Shown here: positions 7,990 through 17,400 of the stretch, piece by piece
Numbering within the stretch: the stretch's first letter is position 1
Layout of the letters: each line of letters begins with the position of its first letter
NCBI RefSeq assembly: GCF_001424485.1
Contig: NZ_LMQC01000012.1
Location: 209,012-273,011, forward strand
Length of the DNA stretch: 64,000 nt
Reading direction: 5' to 3'
From: Modestobacter sp. Leaf380
Lineage (GTDB): Bacteria; Actinomycetota; Actinomycetes; Mycobacteriales; Geodermatophilaceae
Notes under the pieces: model-generated
Told to the model about the DNA's origin: nothing
Seen by the model: only the letters and a program-made list of their open reading frames with translations
Databases searched by the model: none
Translations under genes and position numbers: made by a program

Positions 7990-8741
7990 GCACCAGCACG
8001 AGCGGACGCACCGACGACGCCGCCACCATCAGCGCCGCGGTGGTCAGCGCCGCCCAGGCCGCCGGCACCCTGCTGCCGGCGCCCTCCCCGCTGAGCACCG
8101 GCTCGGCCGTCGACGACCCCGACATCGCCCCGCTGCCCGGCAGCAGCCCGGCCGCGATCACCGCCCGGCTGTCCGGGGAGGTCAGCGGGGACGTCGTCCT
8201 CGTCGTGGCCGGCCCGCTGGTCGAGGCGCTGGCCAACTCCCCGGTCGGCAAGCTGGACGTCGCCGCGGCGATGCGCCCGGCACTGGAGGCGGCCGCCGCG
8301 GTGCTGGGGCGGGTCACCGTCACCAGCGAGCGGATGGAGGAGCCCGAGGCGGCCCTGGACGGCCTGCGCGACAAGGGCGTCTTCCTCGCCGTCCCGCTGC
8401 TGGCCGGCGGCGAGCACCTGGCCACCTTCGCCCTGCAGGTGACCCTCCCCCGGCCCCAGGGCCAGACCCAGCGCGGCAGCCTGGAGCTGCTGCGCAACGT
8501 GGCCATGGAGGTCACGGTCGAGATCGGCCGGACCCGCATGACGGTGCAGGAGCTGCTCTCGCTCTACCCGGGGGAGATCGTCGAGCTCGACCGCGCCGCC
8601 AGCGCGCCGGCGGACCTGCTGGTCAACGGCACCCTCATCGCGCGCGGCGAGGTCGTCGTCGTCGACGAGGAGTTCGGGCTGCGGATCACCGAGGTGGTCA
8701 CCGACGCCGCCGCCGCCGAGCTGGGGCAGCAGTCGGCATGA
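7986..8741 (+). CDS. fliN: Flagellar motor switch protein FliN/FliY-like
   Basis: The 251-residue product is longer than enterobacterial FliN (about 137). The middle (about residues 45-150, from LSGEVSGDVVLVV to HLATFALQVTLPR) resembles the CheC/FliY-type domain, and the C-terminal SpoA domain lies at about 170-240 (VTVEIGRTRMTVQELLSL, then GEIVELDR and GEVVVVDEEFGLRITEV). It forms the base of the C-ring. The FliY-like build suggests it may also interact with CheY-P; no phosphatase motif was verified. The GTG start overlaps the fliM stop, and its stop overlaps fliO. Confidence 0.9.
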   Translation: MSTSTSGRTDDAATISAAVVSAAQAAGTLLPAPSPLSTGSAVDDPDIAPLPGSSPAAITARLSGEVSGDVVLVVAGPLVEALANSPVGKLDVAAAMRPALEAAAAVLGRVTVTSERMEEPEAALDGLRDKGVFLAVPLLAGGEHLATFALQVTLPRPQGQTQRGSLELLRNVAMEVTVEIGRTRMTVQELLSLYPGEIVELDRAASAPADLLVNGTLIARGEVVVVDEEFGLRITEVVTDAAAAELGQQSA

Positions 8742-9298
8742 CCTGGATGGTCATCCGGCTGGTGCTGACGCTGGCCTTCGTGGGCGGCGTGCTGTGGTTC
8801 GCCGCCCGGCTGGCCAAGAAGCGCGGCCTGGGCGGGGGGAACGGGCTCATCGAGGTCGTCGCCCGGCAGCGGATGGGCCGGTCCAGCACGGTCAGCGTGC
8901 TGCGCGTGGCCGACCGGGTGCTCGTCGTGGGCACCACCGAGGAGCACGTCACCCTGCTCGCCGAGATGGACGGCGAGGTCGTCGAGGACGCCCTGGCCGA
9001 CATCGAGTCCGAGCGCGAGCAGGCCCAGGCGGCCCGCCGCGCTGCGGCCGCCGCCCGCAGCGCCGCCCGCCGTCCGGCCGCGGTCGGCGCCGGGCTCGAC
9101 GAGGACCCGTCCGCCACCCGCAGCCTGCCCCCGGTCCCCGGCGTGCGCCGTCCCAGCGGTGCCGCCCCGGCCGTCGGCCGGCACGGCGGGACGACGGGCG
9201 CCACCGGCGGCACCGGCCTGCTCGCCGGCTCGGTGTTCGACCGCGGCGCCTGGACCTCGGTCGTCGAGGGCCTGCGCGAACGCACGGTCCGCAAGTGA
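8738..9298 (+). CDS. fliO: Flagellar biosynthetic protein FliO
   Basis: The 186-residue product has one N-terminal membrane segment (MVIRLVLTLAFVGGVLWFAARL) and a conserved FliO core, EVVARQRMGRSSTVSVLRVADRVLVVGTT in several steps, at about residues 35-75. An alanine/arginine-rich tail follows. FliO helps assemble FliP into the export gate. The ATG overlaps the fliN stop (ATGA), and the stop overlaps the fliP GTG. The tail sequence is low complexity; the assignment depends on the core and on position. Confidence 0.88.
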   Translation: MTWMVIRLVLTLAFVGGVLWFAARLAKKRGLGGGNGLIEVVARQRMGRSSTVSVLRVADRVLVVGTTEEHVTLLAEMDGEVVEDALADIESEREQAQAARRAAAAARSAARRPAAVGAGLDEDPSATRSLPPVPGVRRPSGAAPAVGRHGGTTGATGGTGLLAGSVFDRGAWTSVVEGLRERTVRK

Positions 9299-10122
9299 CG
9301 GCGCGCGAGCGCACCGGTCGCTGGGCCACCCGGGTCGGGGTGGTCGCCACCGCCGGCACCGCCCTGCTGACCCTGCTGGCCACCGCCGCGCTCGCCGCCC
9401 CCGTGGACCCGACCGACCCGACCGCGCCGATCGCCCCCGTGGTGGACGGCTCCACCGGCGGGCTGGACATCAACATCGGGGGCAACAGCCCCTCCAGCGC
9501 CATCACCCTGATCCTGGCGATCACGGTGCTGTCGATCGCGCCGTCGCTGCTGCTGCTGGTCACCTCGTTCACCAAGATCATCGTGGTGCTCTCGCTGACC
9601 CGCAACGCCCTGGGCCTGCAGAACTCCCCGCCCAACCAGGTGCTGACCGGGCTGGCCTTCTTCCTGACGGTCTTCGTCATGGGCCCGGTGATCGCCGACA
9701 TCAACGACCTGGCGGTCCAGCCCTACCTGGACGGCCAGCTGTCCATCGGACAGGCCTACGACGTCGGGGTGGAGCCGCTCAAGGACTTCCTGCTGGCCAA
9801 CACCCGCGGGGACGAGCTCAAGCTGATGGTCGGGCTGTCCGGCGAGCAGATGCCCGCCGACCCCGCCTCGGTGACGATGCTGACCCTGGTCCCGGCGTTC
9901 GTGCTCAGCGAGCTCAAGAGCGCCTTCATCATCGGGCTGGTCGTCTTCATCCCGTTCCTGGTGCTGGACATGCTGGTCAGCGCCGCACTGATGGCGATGG
10001 GCATGATGATGGTCCCGCCGGTCATCGTGTCGCTGCCGTTCAAGCTGCTGCTGTTCGTCGTCGTGGACGGGTGGGCGCTGATCACCACCGCCCTGGTCGG
10101 CTCGTACGGGACGTACGGCTAG
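9295..10122 (+). CDS. fliP: Flagellar export gate protein FliP
   Basis: The 275-residue protein has an N-terminal signal-like hydrophobic segment ending near ALAAPV, then the FliP family body. Visible motifs are SIAPSLLLLVTSFTKIIVVL, RNALGLQNSPPNQVLTGLAF, ALKDFLL-like EPLKDFLLANT, and MMMVPPVIVSLPFKLLLFVV. It is the core of the FliPQR pore of the type III export apparatus in the cytoplasmic membrane. The GTG overlaps the fliO stop by 4 bp, and the TAG stop shares one base with the fliQ start. Confidence 0.95.
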   Translation: MTARERTGRWATRVGVVATAGTALLTLLATAALAAPVDPTDPTAPIAPVVDGSTGGLDINIGGNSPSSAITLILAITVLSIAPSLLLLVTSFTKIIVVLSLTRNALGLQNSPPNQVLTGLAFFLTVFVMGPVIADINDLAVQPYLDGQLSIGQAYDVGVEPLKDFLLANTRGDELKLMVGLSGEQMPADPASVTMLTLVPAFVLSELKSAFIIGLVVFIPFLVLDMLVSAALMAMGMMMVPPVIVSLPFKLLLFVVVDGWALITTALVGSYGTYG

Positions 10123-10397
10123 TGGACGACGCCCAGATCACCGACATCGCGGTGCAGACGATGATCGTGGCCGCCAAGGTGTCGGCCCCGATCCTGCTCA
10201 CCGCCCTGCTGGTCGGCTTCGCGATCTCGCTGTTCCAGGCCGCGACCCAGATCCAGGAGCAGACGCTCTCCTTCGTCCCCAAGATCATCGCGGTGGCCCT
10301 CGCGCTGGTGCTGACCGGCAACTGGGTGCTCTCGGAGCTGGTGAGCTTCACCGAGTCGCTGTTCGCCTCCCTGCCGACCCTCCTCGGCCGGACCTGA
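10122..10397 (+). CDS. fliQ: Flagellar export gate protein FliQ
   Basis: The 91-residue protein has two long hydrophobic helices. The conserved QAATQIQEQTLSFVPKI sits between them. FliQ wraps around FliP in the export gate. The GTG start overlaps the last base of the fliP TAG stop. Length matches the family (about 89 residues). Confidence 0.95.
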   Translation: MDDAQITDIAVQTMIVAAKVSAPILLTALLVGFAISLFQAATQIQEQTLSFVPKIIAVALALVLTGNWVLSELVSFTESLFASLPTLLGRT

Positions 10398-10401
10398 CCC
10401 G

Positions 10402-11163
10402 GTGGACCTCCAGGTCCCCGAGGCGACCCTGGCGGCCCTGCTGCTGGCCACTGCACGCACGGCCGGGTTCGTCCTGGTCGCCCCGCCGTTCAACTCCAAG
10501 GCCATCCCCGCGCCGGTCAAGGGCGCTCTGTCGGTCGCCCTGGCACTGGTGGTCTTCAACCAGGTGCAGGCCACGCTGGGGGTCGTCTCGGTCGGGTACC
10601 TGGTGCTCACCGCCTTCACCGAGGTCGTCATCGGGGTGGCCTTGGGGTTCGTCGTCCAGCTGTTCTTCAGCGCCGTGCAGCTGGCCGGGGACGTGCTGGA
10701 CCTGGCGGGCGGGTTCTCCCTGCAGCCGGCCTACGACCCGCTGATGATGAGCACCAGCTCCACGCTGGGCCGGCTGCACAACCTGCTGGCGATCGCCCTG
10801 CTGTTCACCAGCGGCGGCCACCTGCTGCTGGTCCGCGGGCTGCACACCTCCTACGAGGGGCTGCCGCTGGGCGCCGTGCTGCCCACCGACCAGCTCGGGG
10901 AGACCCTGGTCCACGCCGTCTCGATGATGTTCCTGGCCGCGATGCAGATCGCCGGGCCGATGGTGGCGGTGCTGCTGCTGGCCGACGTCGCGCTGGCGTT
11001 GCTGTCCCGGGCCTCCCCGGCGATGAACGTCTTCGCGCTCGGCTTCCCGGTCAAGATCATGCTGACCCTGGCGATGCTGGGGCTCACCTTCCCGCTGCTG
11101 CCCACCGCACTGGACGCGCTGATGGAGACCGCCGTCACCGCGTTCCTGGCCCTGCGGAGCTGA
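10402..11163 (+). CDS. fliR: Flagellar export gate protein FliR
   Basis: The 253-residue product has about six membrane segments. FliR hallmarks are ARTAGFVLVAPPF near residue 18, GALSVALALVVF, and the loop GEIIDLQ-equivalent DVLDLAGGFSLQPAYDP. It caps the FliP5Q4R1 pore. It starts with GTG 4 bp after fliQ and is followed 4 bp later by flhB. Length and order fliP-fliQ-fliR-flhB-flhA are canonical. Confidence 0.95.
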   Translation: MDLQVPEATLAALLLATARTAGFVLVAPPFNSKAIPAPVKGALSVALALVVFNQVQATLGVVSVGYLVLTAFTEVVIGVALGFVVQLFFSAVQLAGDVLDLAGGFSLQPAYDPLMMSTSSTLGRLHNLLAIALLFTSGGHLLLVRGLHTSYEGLPLGAVLPTDQLGETLVHAVSMMFLAAMQIAGPMVAVLLLADVALALLSRASPAMNVFALGFPVKIMLTLAMLGLTFPLLPTALDALMETAVTAFLALRS

Positions 11164-11167
11164 GGGC

Positions 11168-12337
11168 GTGGCCAAGGAGGGACCGGGTGGTGAGAAGACA
11201 GAGAAACCGACTCCCGAACGCCTCAAGAAGGCACGCAGGGACGGCGACGTCCCCCGCACCCAGGAGCTGGGGACCTGGCTGGGGGTGGTGACGGCCAGCT
11301 TCCTGCTGCCGTTCGTGGCCGGTCGGTCCTTCGACGGCGCGCAGCGCCTCTTCGTGCAGATCGGCGCGGTCGCCCGGCGGCCCGAGATCAGCTCGATCGA
11401 GGTGCTGCTCGGTGAGGCGCTGACGGCGTTCCTGACCGCCGTCCTGCCGATGGCCGCCGCGATCATGGTCGTCGGCGTGCTCGCCTCGGCCAGCCAGGGC
11501 GGGATCGTGTTCTCCGCCAAGCCGATGGCGCCCAAGCTCAGCAAGCTCAACCCGTTCCCGGGGTTCAAGCGCATGTTCGGCGGTCACGGCCTGTGGGAGA
11601 CCACCAAGGCGCTGGTCAAGACCGCCGCCATCGGGGTCACGATCGTGCTGACCATCGACAAGGCGCGGACGCTGGTGGCGTCGTCGGGGTCCATGCCGCT
11701 CTCGGCCGTGGCGTCGGTGTTCACCGACTCGGCGCTGCTGATGCTGCGGGTGGCCGCGATGACCGGGCTCGTGCTCGCGGTCGCGGACTACATGGTCGTC
11801 CGGATGCAGTCGCGGAAGAAGCTGAAGATGAGCCTCTACGAGATCAAGCAGGAGCACAAGCAGCAGGAGGGCGACCCGCACGTGAAGGGCCAGCGCCGCT
11901 CGGCCATGCTCGCCGCGGCCCGCAACCGGATGATGACCGACGTGACCACGGCCGACGTGCTGCTCACCAACCCCACCCACGTCGCGGTCGCACTGAAGTA
12001 CGACGCGGCGTTCGGTGCCCCCCGGGTGGTCGCCAAGGGCGCCGGGGAGGTGGCCCGCAAGCTGCGCGAGCTGGCGGCGGCCTCGAACGTGCCGATGGTG
12101 CAGGACATCCCGCTGGCCCGCGCCCTGCACGGCAGCTGCGAGCTGGGCCAGGAGGTCCCGCCGCAGCTGTTCACCGCCGTCGCCCGGGTGCTGGCCTTCG
12201 TGATGCACCTGGGCGCCCAGGGCATCCGTGGCGGCGTGCACCGCCCCGGCTTCAGCGCCCCGGACACCACCGGGCTGCCCGTCGCCGGCCGCCGGCGCGC
12301 CCCGGCCGCCGACCCCGCGGACGCCACCGCGGCCTGA
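11168..12337 (+). CDS. flhB: Flagellar export specificity switch FlhB
   Basis: The 389-residue protein has the FlhB start motif GGEKTEKPTPERLKKARRDG, four membrane helices at about residues 35-215, and a cytoplasmic domain containing the autocleavage site Asn268-Pro-Thr-His. FlhB switches export from rod/hook to filament substrates after a FliK signal. The C-terminal 45 residues beyond HLGAQGIRGG are Pro/Ala/Arg-rich and non-conserved. GTG start preceded by GGAG. A GGTACC-type element lies between its stop and flhA. Confidence 0.95.
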   Translation: MAKEGPGGEKTEKPTPERLKKARRDGDVPRTQELGTWLGVVTASFLLPFVAGRSFDGAQRLFVQIGAVARRPEISSIEVLLGEALTAFLTAVLPMAAAIMVVGVLASASQGGIVFSAKPMAPKLSKLNPFPGFKRMFGGHGLWETTKALVKTAAIGVTIVLTIDKARTLVASSGSMPLSAVASVFTDSALLMLRVAAMTGLVLAVADYMVVRMQSRKKLKMSLYEIKQEHKQQEGDPHVKGQRRSAMLAAARNRMMTDVTTADVLLTNPTHVAVALKYDAAFGAPRVVAKGAGEVARKLRELAAASNVPMVQDIPLARALHGSCELGQEVPPQLFTAVARVLAFVMHLGAQGIRGGVHRPGFSAPDTTGLPVAGRRRAPAADPADATAA

Positions 12338-12339
12338 GG

Positions 12340-12370
12340 CGGTACCGACCGGCACCTGGACTGCCGAGAG
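12340..12370 (+). promoter_or_regulatory. Candidate flagellar promoter/operator element, copy 2 (before flhA)
   Basis: This matches 2372-2399 at 27 of 28 positions. It has the imperfect palindrome GGTACCGACCGGCACC (12341-12356) followed by GGACTGCCGAGAG. It fills the gap between flhB and flhA, with GCCGA ending about 11 bp before the flhA start. If GCCGAGAG is a -10 box, transcription would begin at or near the start codon. Confidence 0.5.
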
Positions 12371-12378
12371 TGGTCTTC

Positions 12379-14418
12379 GTGAAGTGGACGACGGCCGCGG
12401 TGCCCATCGGGGTCGTCTCGATCGTCCTCATGCTGGTCGTGCCCATGCCGACCATCGCGCTGGACCTCCTCATCGGGGTCAACATCGCGGTGTCGCTGCT
12501 GATCCTGCTGGTCGCCATGTCGATCAAGCGGCCGCTGGACTTCGCCGTCTTCCCCTCGGTGATCCTGATCGCGACGCTGCTGCGGCTGGCGCTCAACGTC
12601 TCCTCGACCCGGCTGGTGCTCTCCGACGGCTACGCCGGACAGGTCATCGAGGCCTTCGGGCACTTCGTCATCGGCGGCTCGCTGGTCGTCGGCCTGGTCG
12701 TCTTCCTGATCCTCGTGGTCATCCAGTTCGTGGTCATCACCAAGGGCGCCGAGCGCGTCGCCGAGGTCGGCGCGCGCTTCACCCTGGACGCGATGCCCGG
12801 CAAGCAGATGGCCATCGACGCCGACCTGAACGCCGGCCTGATCAACGAGTCCCAGGCCCGCAAGCGGCGCGCCGACGTCACCGCCGAGGCCGACTTCTAC
12901 GGCTCGATGGACGGTGCCAGCAAGTTCGTCAAGGGCGACGCGATCGCCGCGATCATCATCGTGCTGGTCAATCTCATCGGTGGCCTGACCATCGGCATGG
13001 TGCAGAACGGCATGCCCGCCGGCGAGGCGGTCAGCACCTACTCGCTGCTGGCCGTCGGCGACGGCCTGGTCTCGATGGTCCCGGCGCTGCTGCTGTCCAC
13101 CGCGACCGGCATCGTGGTCACCCGCTCGGCCGCCGACGGCGAGCTCGGCCAGGACATGATCGCCCAGCTGGGGCGCAAGAAGCAGCCGCTGCGCATCGCC
13201 GGTGGCGCCCTGCTCGCCCTGGGCCTGATCCCCGGCCTGCCCAAGCTGCCCTTCCTGCTCGTCGGCGCCCTCTTCCTGGTGCTGGCCACGCGGGTGCAGG
13301 AGGAGGTGCTGCCCAGCGAGGAGGACGAGGCGGCCGCGCTGGCCCCGGCCGAGCCCTCCCCCGACTCCCCCGAGGCGATCGCCGAGCGGATGCGGGTCGA
13401 CCCGCTGGAGCTCGAGGTGGCCTTCGACCTGGTCGAGCTGGTCGACACCGCGCGCGGCGGGGACCTGCTGGACCGGGTGAAGGCGCTGCGCCGCAAGGTC
13501 GCGATGGACACCGGCCTGGTGATCCCGCTGGTGCGCACCCGGGACAACCTGGACCTGCCCGCCTCCCAGTACGTCGTCTGGCTCAACGGCGTCCCCGTCG
13601 CCAAGGGCATCTCCCCGGCCGGCACCGTGCTGGCCATCGGCGACGCCCTCGACGGCCTGCCCGGCAAGCCGACCCGGGAGCCGGTGTTCGGGCTGGCCGC
13701 CAAGTGGGTGCCCGCCGAGCTGCAGCGCCAGGCCGAGATGGCCGGGGCGACCGTCGTCGACCGCTCCTCGGTCATCACCACCCACCTCGCCGAGGTGGTC
13801 CGGCAGAACGCCGCCCAGCTGCTGGGCCGCGAGGACGTCAAGCTGCTGGTCGAGATGGTCCGCCGCACGCACCCGGTCGTGGTCGAGGAGCTCACCTCGG
13901 CGTCGATGTCGCTGGGCCAGGTGCAGCAGGTGCTGCAGGCGCTGCTGGAGGAGGGCGTCTCCATCCGCGACCTGGTGCGGGTCTTCGAGGCGCTCTCGCT
14001 GCGCGCCAAGACCGCCACCGACCTGGACAGCCTGGTCGAGGCCGCCCGGGCGGCGCTGGGCCCGGCGATCAGCCAGCCCTACGTGACCGCCGACGACAAG
14101 CTCTACGTGATGACCCTGGACCCGGGCTTCGAGCAGCGGCTGCTGGAGTCGGTGCGCCCGGCCGAGTCCGGCGCCGTGCTGGCGCTCAACGCCGGTCAGG
14201 TCGACGCGCTGGCCCGCGGCGCCAGCGACCTGCTCGACGACGCCGAGCGGCTGGGCATCACCGCCCTGCTGGTCTGCTCCCCGCAGGTCCGCCCGGCGCT
14301 GTCCCGGTTGATGCGCCAGGTGGTCACCCGCTGCACCGTCATCAGCTACACCGAGGTGTCCCGCACGGCCCAGATCGAGACCATCGGGGTGGTGAACGGT
14401 GCCGTCGCGCTCGCCTGA
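12379..14418 (+). CDS. flhA: Flagellar export apparatus protein FlhA
   Basis: The product of about 679 residues has roughly eight membrane helices at the N-terminus and the FHIPEP-family cytoplasmic loop. Motifs include SIKRPLDFAVFPSVILIATL, RLALNVSSTRLVL, RFTLDAMPGKQMAIDADL, and KRRADVTAEADFYGSMDGASKFVKGD. The C-terminal domain that docks chaperone-substrate complexes covers about residues 345-679. GTG 12379 is chosen with GAGAG about 8 bp upstream; GTG 12370 is a close alternative. It overlaps the FlhF-like gene by 20 bp. Confidence 0.95.
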   Translation: MKWTTAAVPIGVVSIVLMLVVPMPTIALDLLIGVNIAVSLLILLVAMSIKRPLDFAVFPSVILIATLLRLALNVSSTRLVLSDGYAGQVIEAFGHFVIGGSLVVGLVVFLILVVIQFVVITKGAERVAEVGARFTLDAMPGKQMAIDADLNAGLINESQARKRRADVTAEADFYGSMDGASKFVKGDAIAAIIIVLVNLIGGLTIGMVQNGMPAGEAVSTYSLLAVGDGLVSMVPALLLSTATGIVVTRSAADGELGQDMIAQLGRKKQPLRIAGGALLALGLIPGLPKLPFLLVGALFLVLATRVQEEVLPSEEDEAAALAPAEPSPDSPEAIAERMRVDPLELEVAFDLVELVDTARGGDLLDRVKALRRKVAMDTGLVIPLVRTRDNLDLPASQYVVWLNGVPVAKGISPAGTVLAIGDALDGLPGKPTREPVFGLAAKWVPAELQRQAEMAGATVVDRSSVITTHLAEVVRQNAAQLLGREDVKLLVEMVRRTHPVVVEELTSASMSLGQVQQVLQALLEEGVSIRDLVRVFEALSLRAKTATDLDSLVEAARAALGPAISQPYVTADDKLYVMTLDPGFEQRLLESVRPAESGAVLALNAGQVDALARGASDLLDDAERLGITALLVCSPQVRPALSRLMRQVVTRCTVISYTEVSRTAQIETIGVVNGAVALA

Positions 14419-17400
14419 GCCGCCGTCCGGGGCGACCCGGGACGAGGCCATCGCCGCTGCCCGCGAGGAGTTCGGGCCCGACGTCCGGATCCGCGGCGTC
14501 CGCCGGATCCGCTCCGGCGGGGTCGCGGGGTTCTTCAGCTCCGAGCGCTACGTCGCCGACGTCGTGGACCCCGCCGGCACGCCCGGCCCCGGCGAGCCCA
14601 CCCCCGTGACCCCGGGCCGGCCCGTCGCCGTCCCGGCCGGCTCGTTGAGCTCCGCCGAGGCGCTCGCCGCCTGGCCCACCAGCGGCCTGTCGGTCGACGA
14701 CCTGCTCGCGGTCGCCCAGGAGGTCAGCCGGGCCCAGCAGAGCGCTGCCCGCACCGCCGTCCCCGCCGTGGACCCCGCTGTGGACCCGGTGGACGAGCTG
14801 GCCGACCTCCTCGGTGCGGCCGGCCCCACCGACGTCGACGTGTACTCCCCCACCTCGCTGGCCCGCCCGGCCGCCGCGGCCGCACCCCGGGTGCCCGCCG
14901 CCGCCAGGGCCGCAGCCGTCCGCGCGGCCGCCCCGGCACCCGCCGCGCCCACCGCCGTGCCCACCGCCGAGTCCGTGGCCCGACCGGTCGAGCGCGCCGC
15001 CCGGCCCCTCACCCAGCGCCGGGCCGAGGAGCCGGTCGGCCCGCAGGCACCGGCCTGGGAGCGCACCAGCCGCAGCGCCCCGGCCGCGGCCGCCGTGCCT
15101 CCCGAACCCTCCGTGCCCGACGAGGACGACGACGCGCCGGTGTCGCCGTTCACCGCCGCGCTGATGCGCATGGTCACCCAGGACGACGAGGTGCAGTCCG
15201 CCGTCGCCGGCGCGACCGAGCTGGCCGCCCGGGACGACGCCGACGAGCAGCAGCGGGTCGCCGTCGAGGAGCTGACCCGTGCCCTGGCCCAGGAGCGGGC
15301 CGCCCGCCGGGCCGCCGCCCCGTCCGCCGAGGTGCTGCCGGAGGACGGGCAGGACCTGTCCGGAGACGACCGGTACGAGGCCGACCTCCATGACGACGTC
15401 GAGGACGACTCCCAGGACGACGTCGAGGACGAGGTGGAGGACGAGGTGGAGGACCCGGCCGTGACCGAGCGCGAGCTGCGCCAGGCCGCGGTGCTGGCGT
15501 CCGAGCGGCGGGCCGCGGCCCGGCTGCGCGCCCAGCAGGAGGCGCACGAGACCGCCGTCGCCCGGGCGGCCGAGGTCGCCGCCCGATCCGCGGCCACCGC
15601 CCGCCGGGCCGCCGCCCGCGAGGCCGAGGTCGCCGCGCTGGCCCGGGTCGAGCTGGCCCGCGCCGAGGCCGAGGCCTGGGAGCTGCAGGCCCAGCGCGAG
15701 AACGCCCGCGTCCGGGCCGCCCGTGTCGAGGCCGCCCGCGTCGAGACCGCCCGCGTCGAGGCCCTCCGGGTCGAGGCCGAGCGGGTGGCCGCGGAGCAGG
15801 AGGCCGCCGAGCTGCAGGAGGCGGCGCGGCTCGATGCCGTGCAGGCTGCCGAGCACGCTGCCGCCGCCGGTCGCGCCGAGGCCGCGCGCGCCGTCGCCGC
15901 GCACGAGACCGCCCGCTTCGAGGCCCCGTCCCTGCGCGCGGTCCCCCACCGGGACCCGCGCCGCGCCGGGCCGCCCCCGGTGGACCGGGCCGCCACCCAG
16001 CGGGCGCAGGCGCTGCGCGCAGCAGGGCGCCGGGCCGAGCAGCAGGCGACCGCCCAGCCGGTCGCGACGGACGGCACGGACGTCACCGCCGACCGGGCCG
16101 CCCGGCTGCGCTCCGTGCTGGCCGCACTCCCGGCGGCCCCCACCGCGGTCCCCGCACCCCGGGTCCCCGCATCCCGGGTCCAAACACCCCCGGTCTCCCG
16201 CGCAACCGCACCGGAGACCGACGCCGCACGGACCGGCCGGATCCCCGCGGTCACGCCGGGCCCGGCCCGCGGCCGGGTCGCCCGCCCGCTCCCGGTCGCC
16301 GTCCCGGTGCCGGTCGCCGTGGTGACGACGCTGCCCCCGGTGCACCCCGCACCCGCCCCCACCACCGCGCCGCAGGCCGCCGTCCCGACGGACGAGCCCG
16401 CCGCGCCCCCCGTCCTCCGCTCCACCCAGTCGTCCCCCCGGGAAGAGGCCCAGCAGGTGTCCATGGACCAGCACGTCGTCGCGTCGTCCGCCCTCCAGGA
16501 CGCCGGGGTCCAGACCCCGCGACGGCGGGGACTGCCCGACGTCCCGCCGCAGGCCGGGGGACGCGCCAGCCGGCGCGCCGCCGACCGCCGGGCGGCCGAG
16601 GAGGCCGTCGCCGGGGCCATCGAGGCCGAGGAGATCCCGGCCGCGCCGTCGGCGGGCGACGACCTCTGGGGTGCGCCCACGCCGACCCCCGCCCCGGCAT
16701 CGGACCCCTCCGGCCGACACCGGACCGCCCGATCCGGGCACGCCACCCTCGAGGCGCCCGCGGACCCGGTGGCCGACGTCGTCGTGCCCGAGGCCCCCGC
16801 GGTCGACGAGCAGCTCGAGGCCCTGCGCGCGGCTGCCCTCTCGGGCACCGGCAGCACCCCGCGCCGTCGCCGGGCCGACGCCTCCGGCCGGCACCGCACC
16901 GCCGGCACCGGCCTGCAGTCCGCCGTGCGCCCCGGGCCGCTGGAGGCCGAGGGCACCCTCGTCGCGGTCGTCGGCAGCAGCGAGCCGCTGCACACCCCCG
17001 ACCACGCCAGCGGCTTCATCGAGGTCATCACCGCGGTCGCCGACAGCGACTTCCTCGGCGACGCCCCGTCGCGCCCGGAGCTCGCCTCCGAGGTCAGCGG
17101 CCTCCTCGTGGAGGAGATGGCCCAGGAGATGGCCGCCGGGATGGCCGACGAGCTCGCCCGCACCGCCAGCGACCCGGCGCCGCTGCCGATGGACTCCACC
17201 ACCGTCCTGCCCCCGCTCAGCAGCCTGCTGACCACCCCGGCCGCCGCGCCGCGCGTGCGCGGTCCGCGCCCGCCGGTCCCGCCCGCCCGCGGTGCCGGCC
17301 GGTCCCGCACCGCTCCCCCGCACCCGACCACCCGCGGGCGTTCCGCGGCCGCCGACGGCCTGGCCACGGTGACCCAGCTGCTGCCGGCCGCCCCGGACGC

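Noticed and set aside
15391-15450. Acidic repeat in the FlhF-like gene as an assembly error
   Set aside because: The repeat is imperfect, stays in frame and fits the low-complexity linker of the protein.
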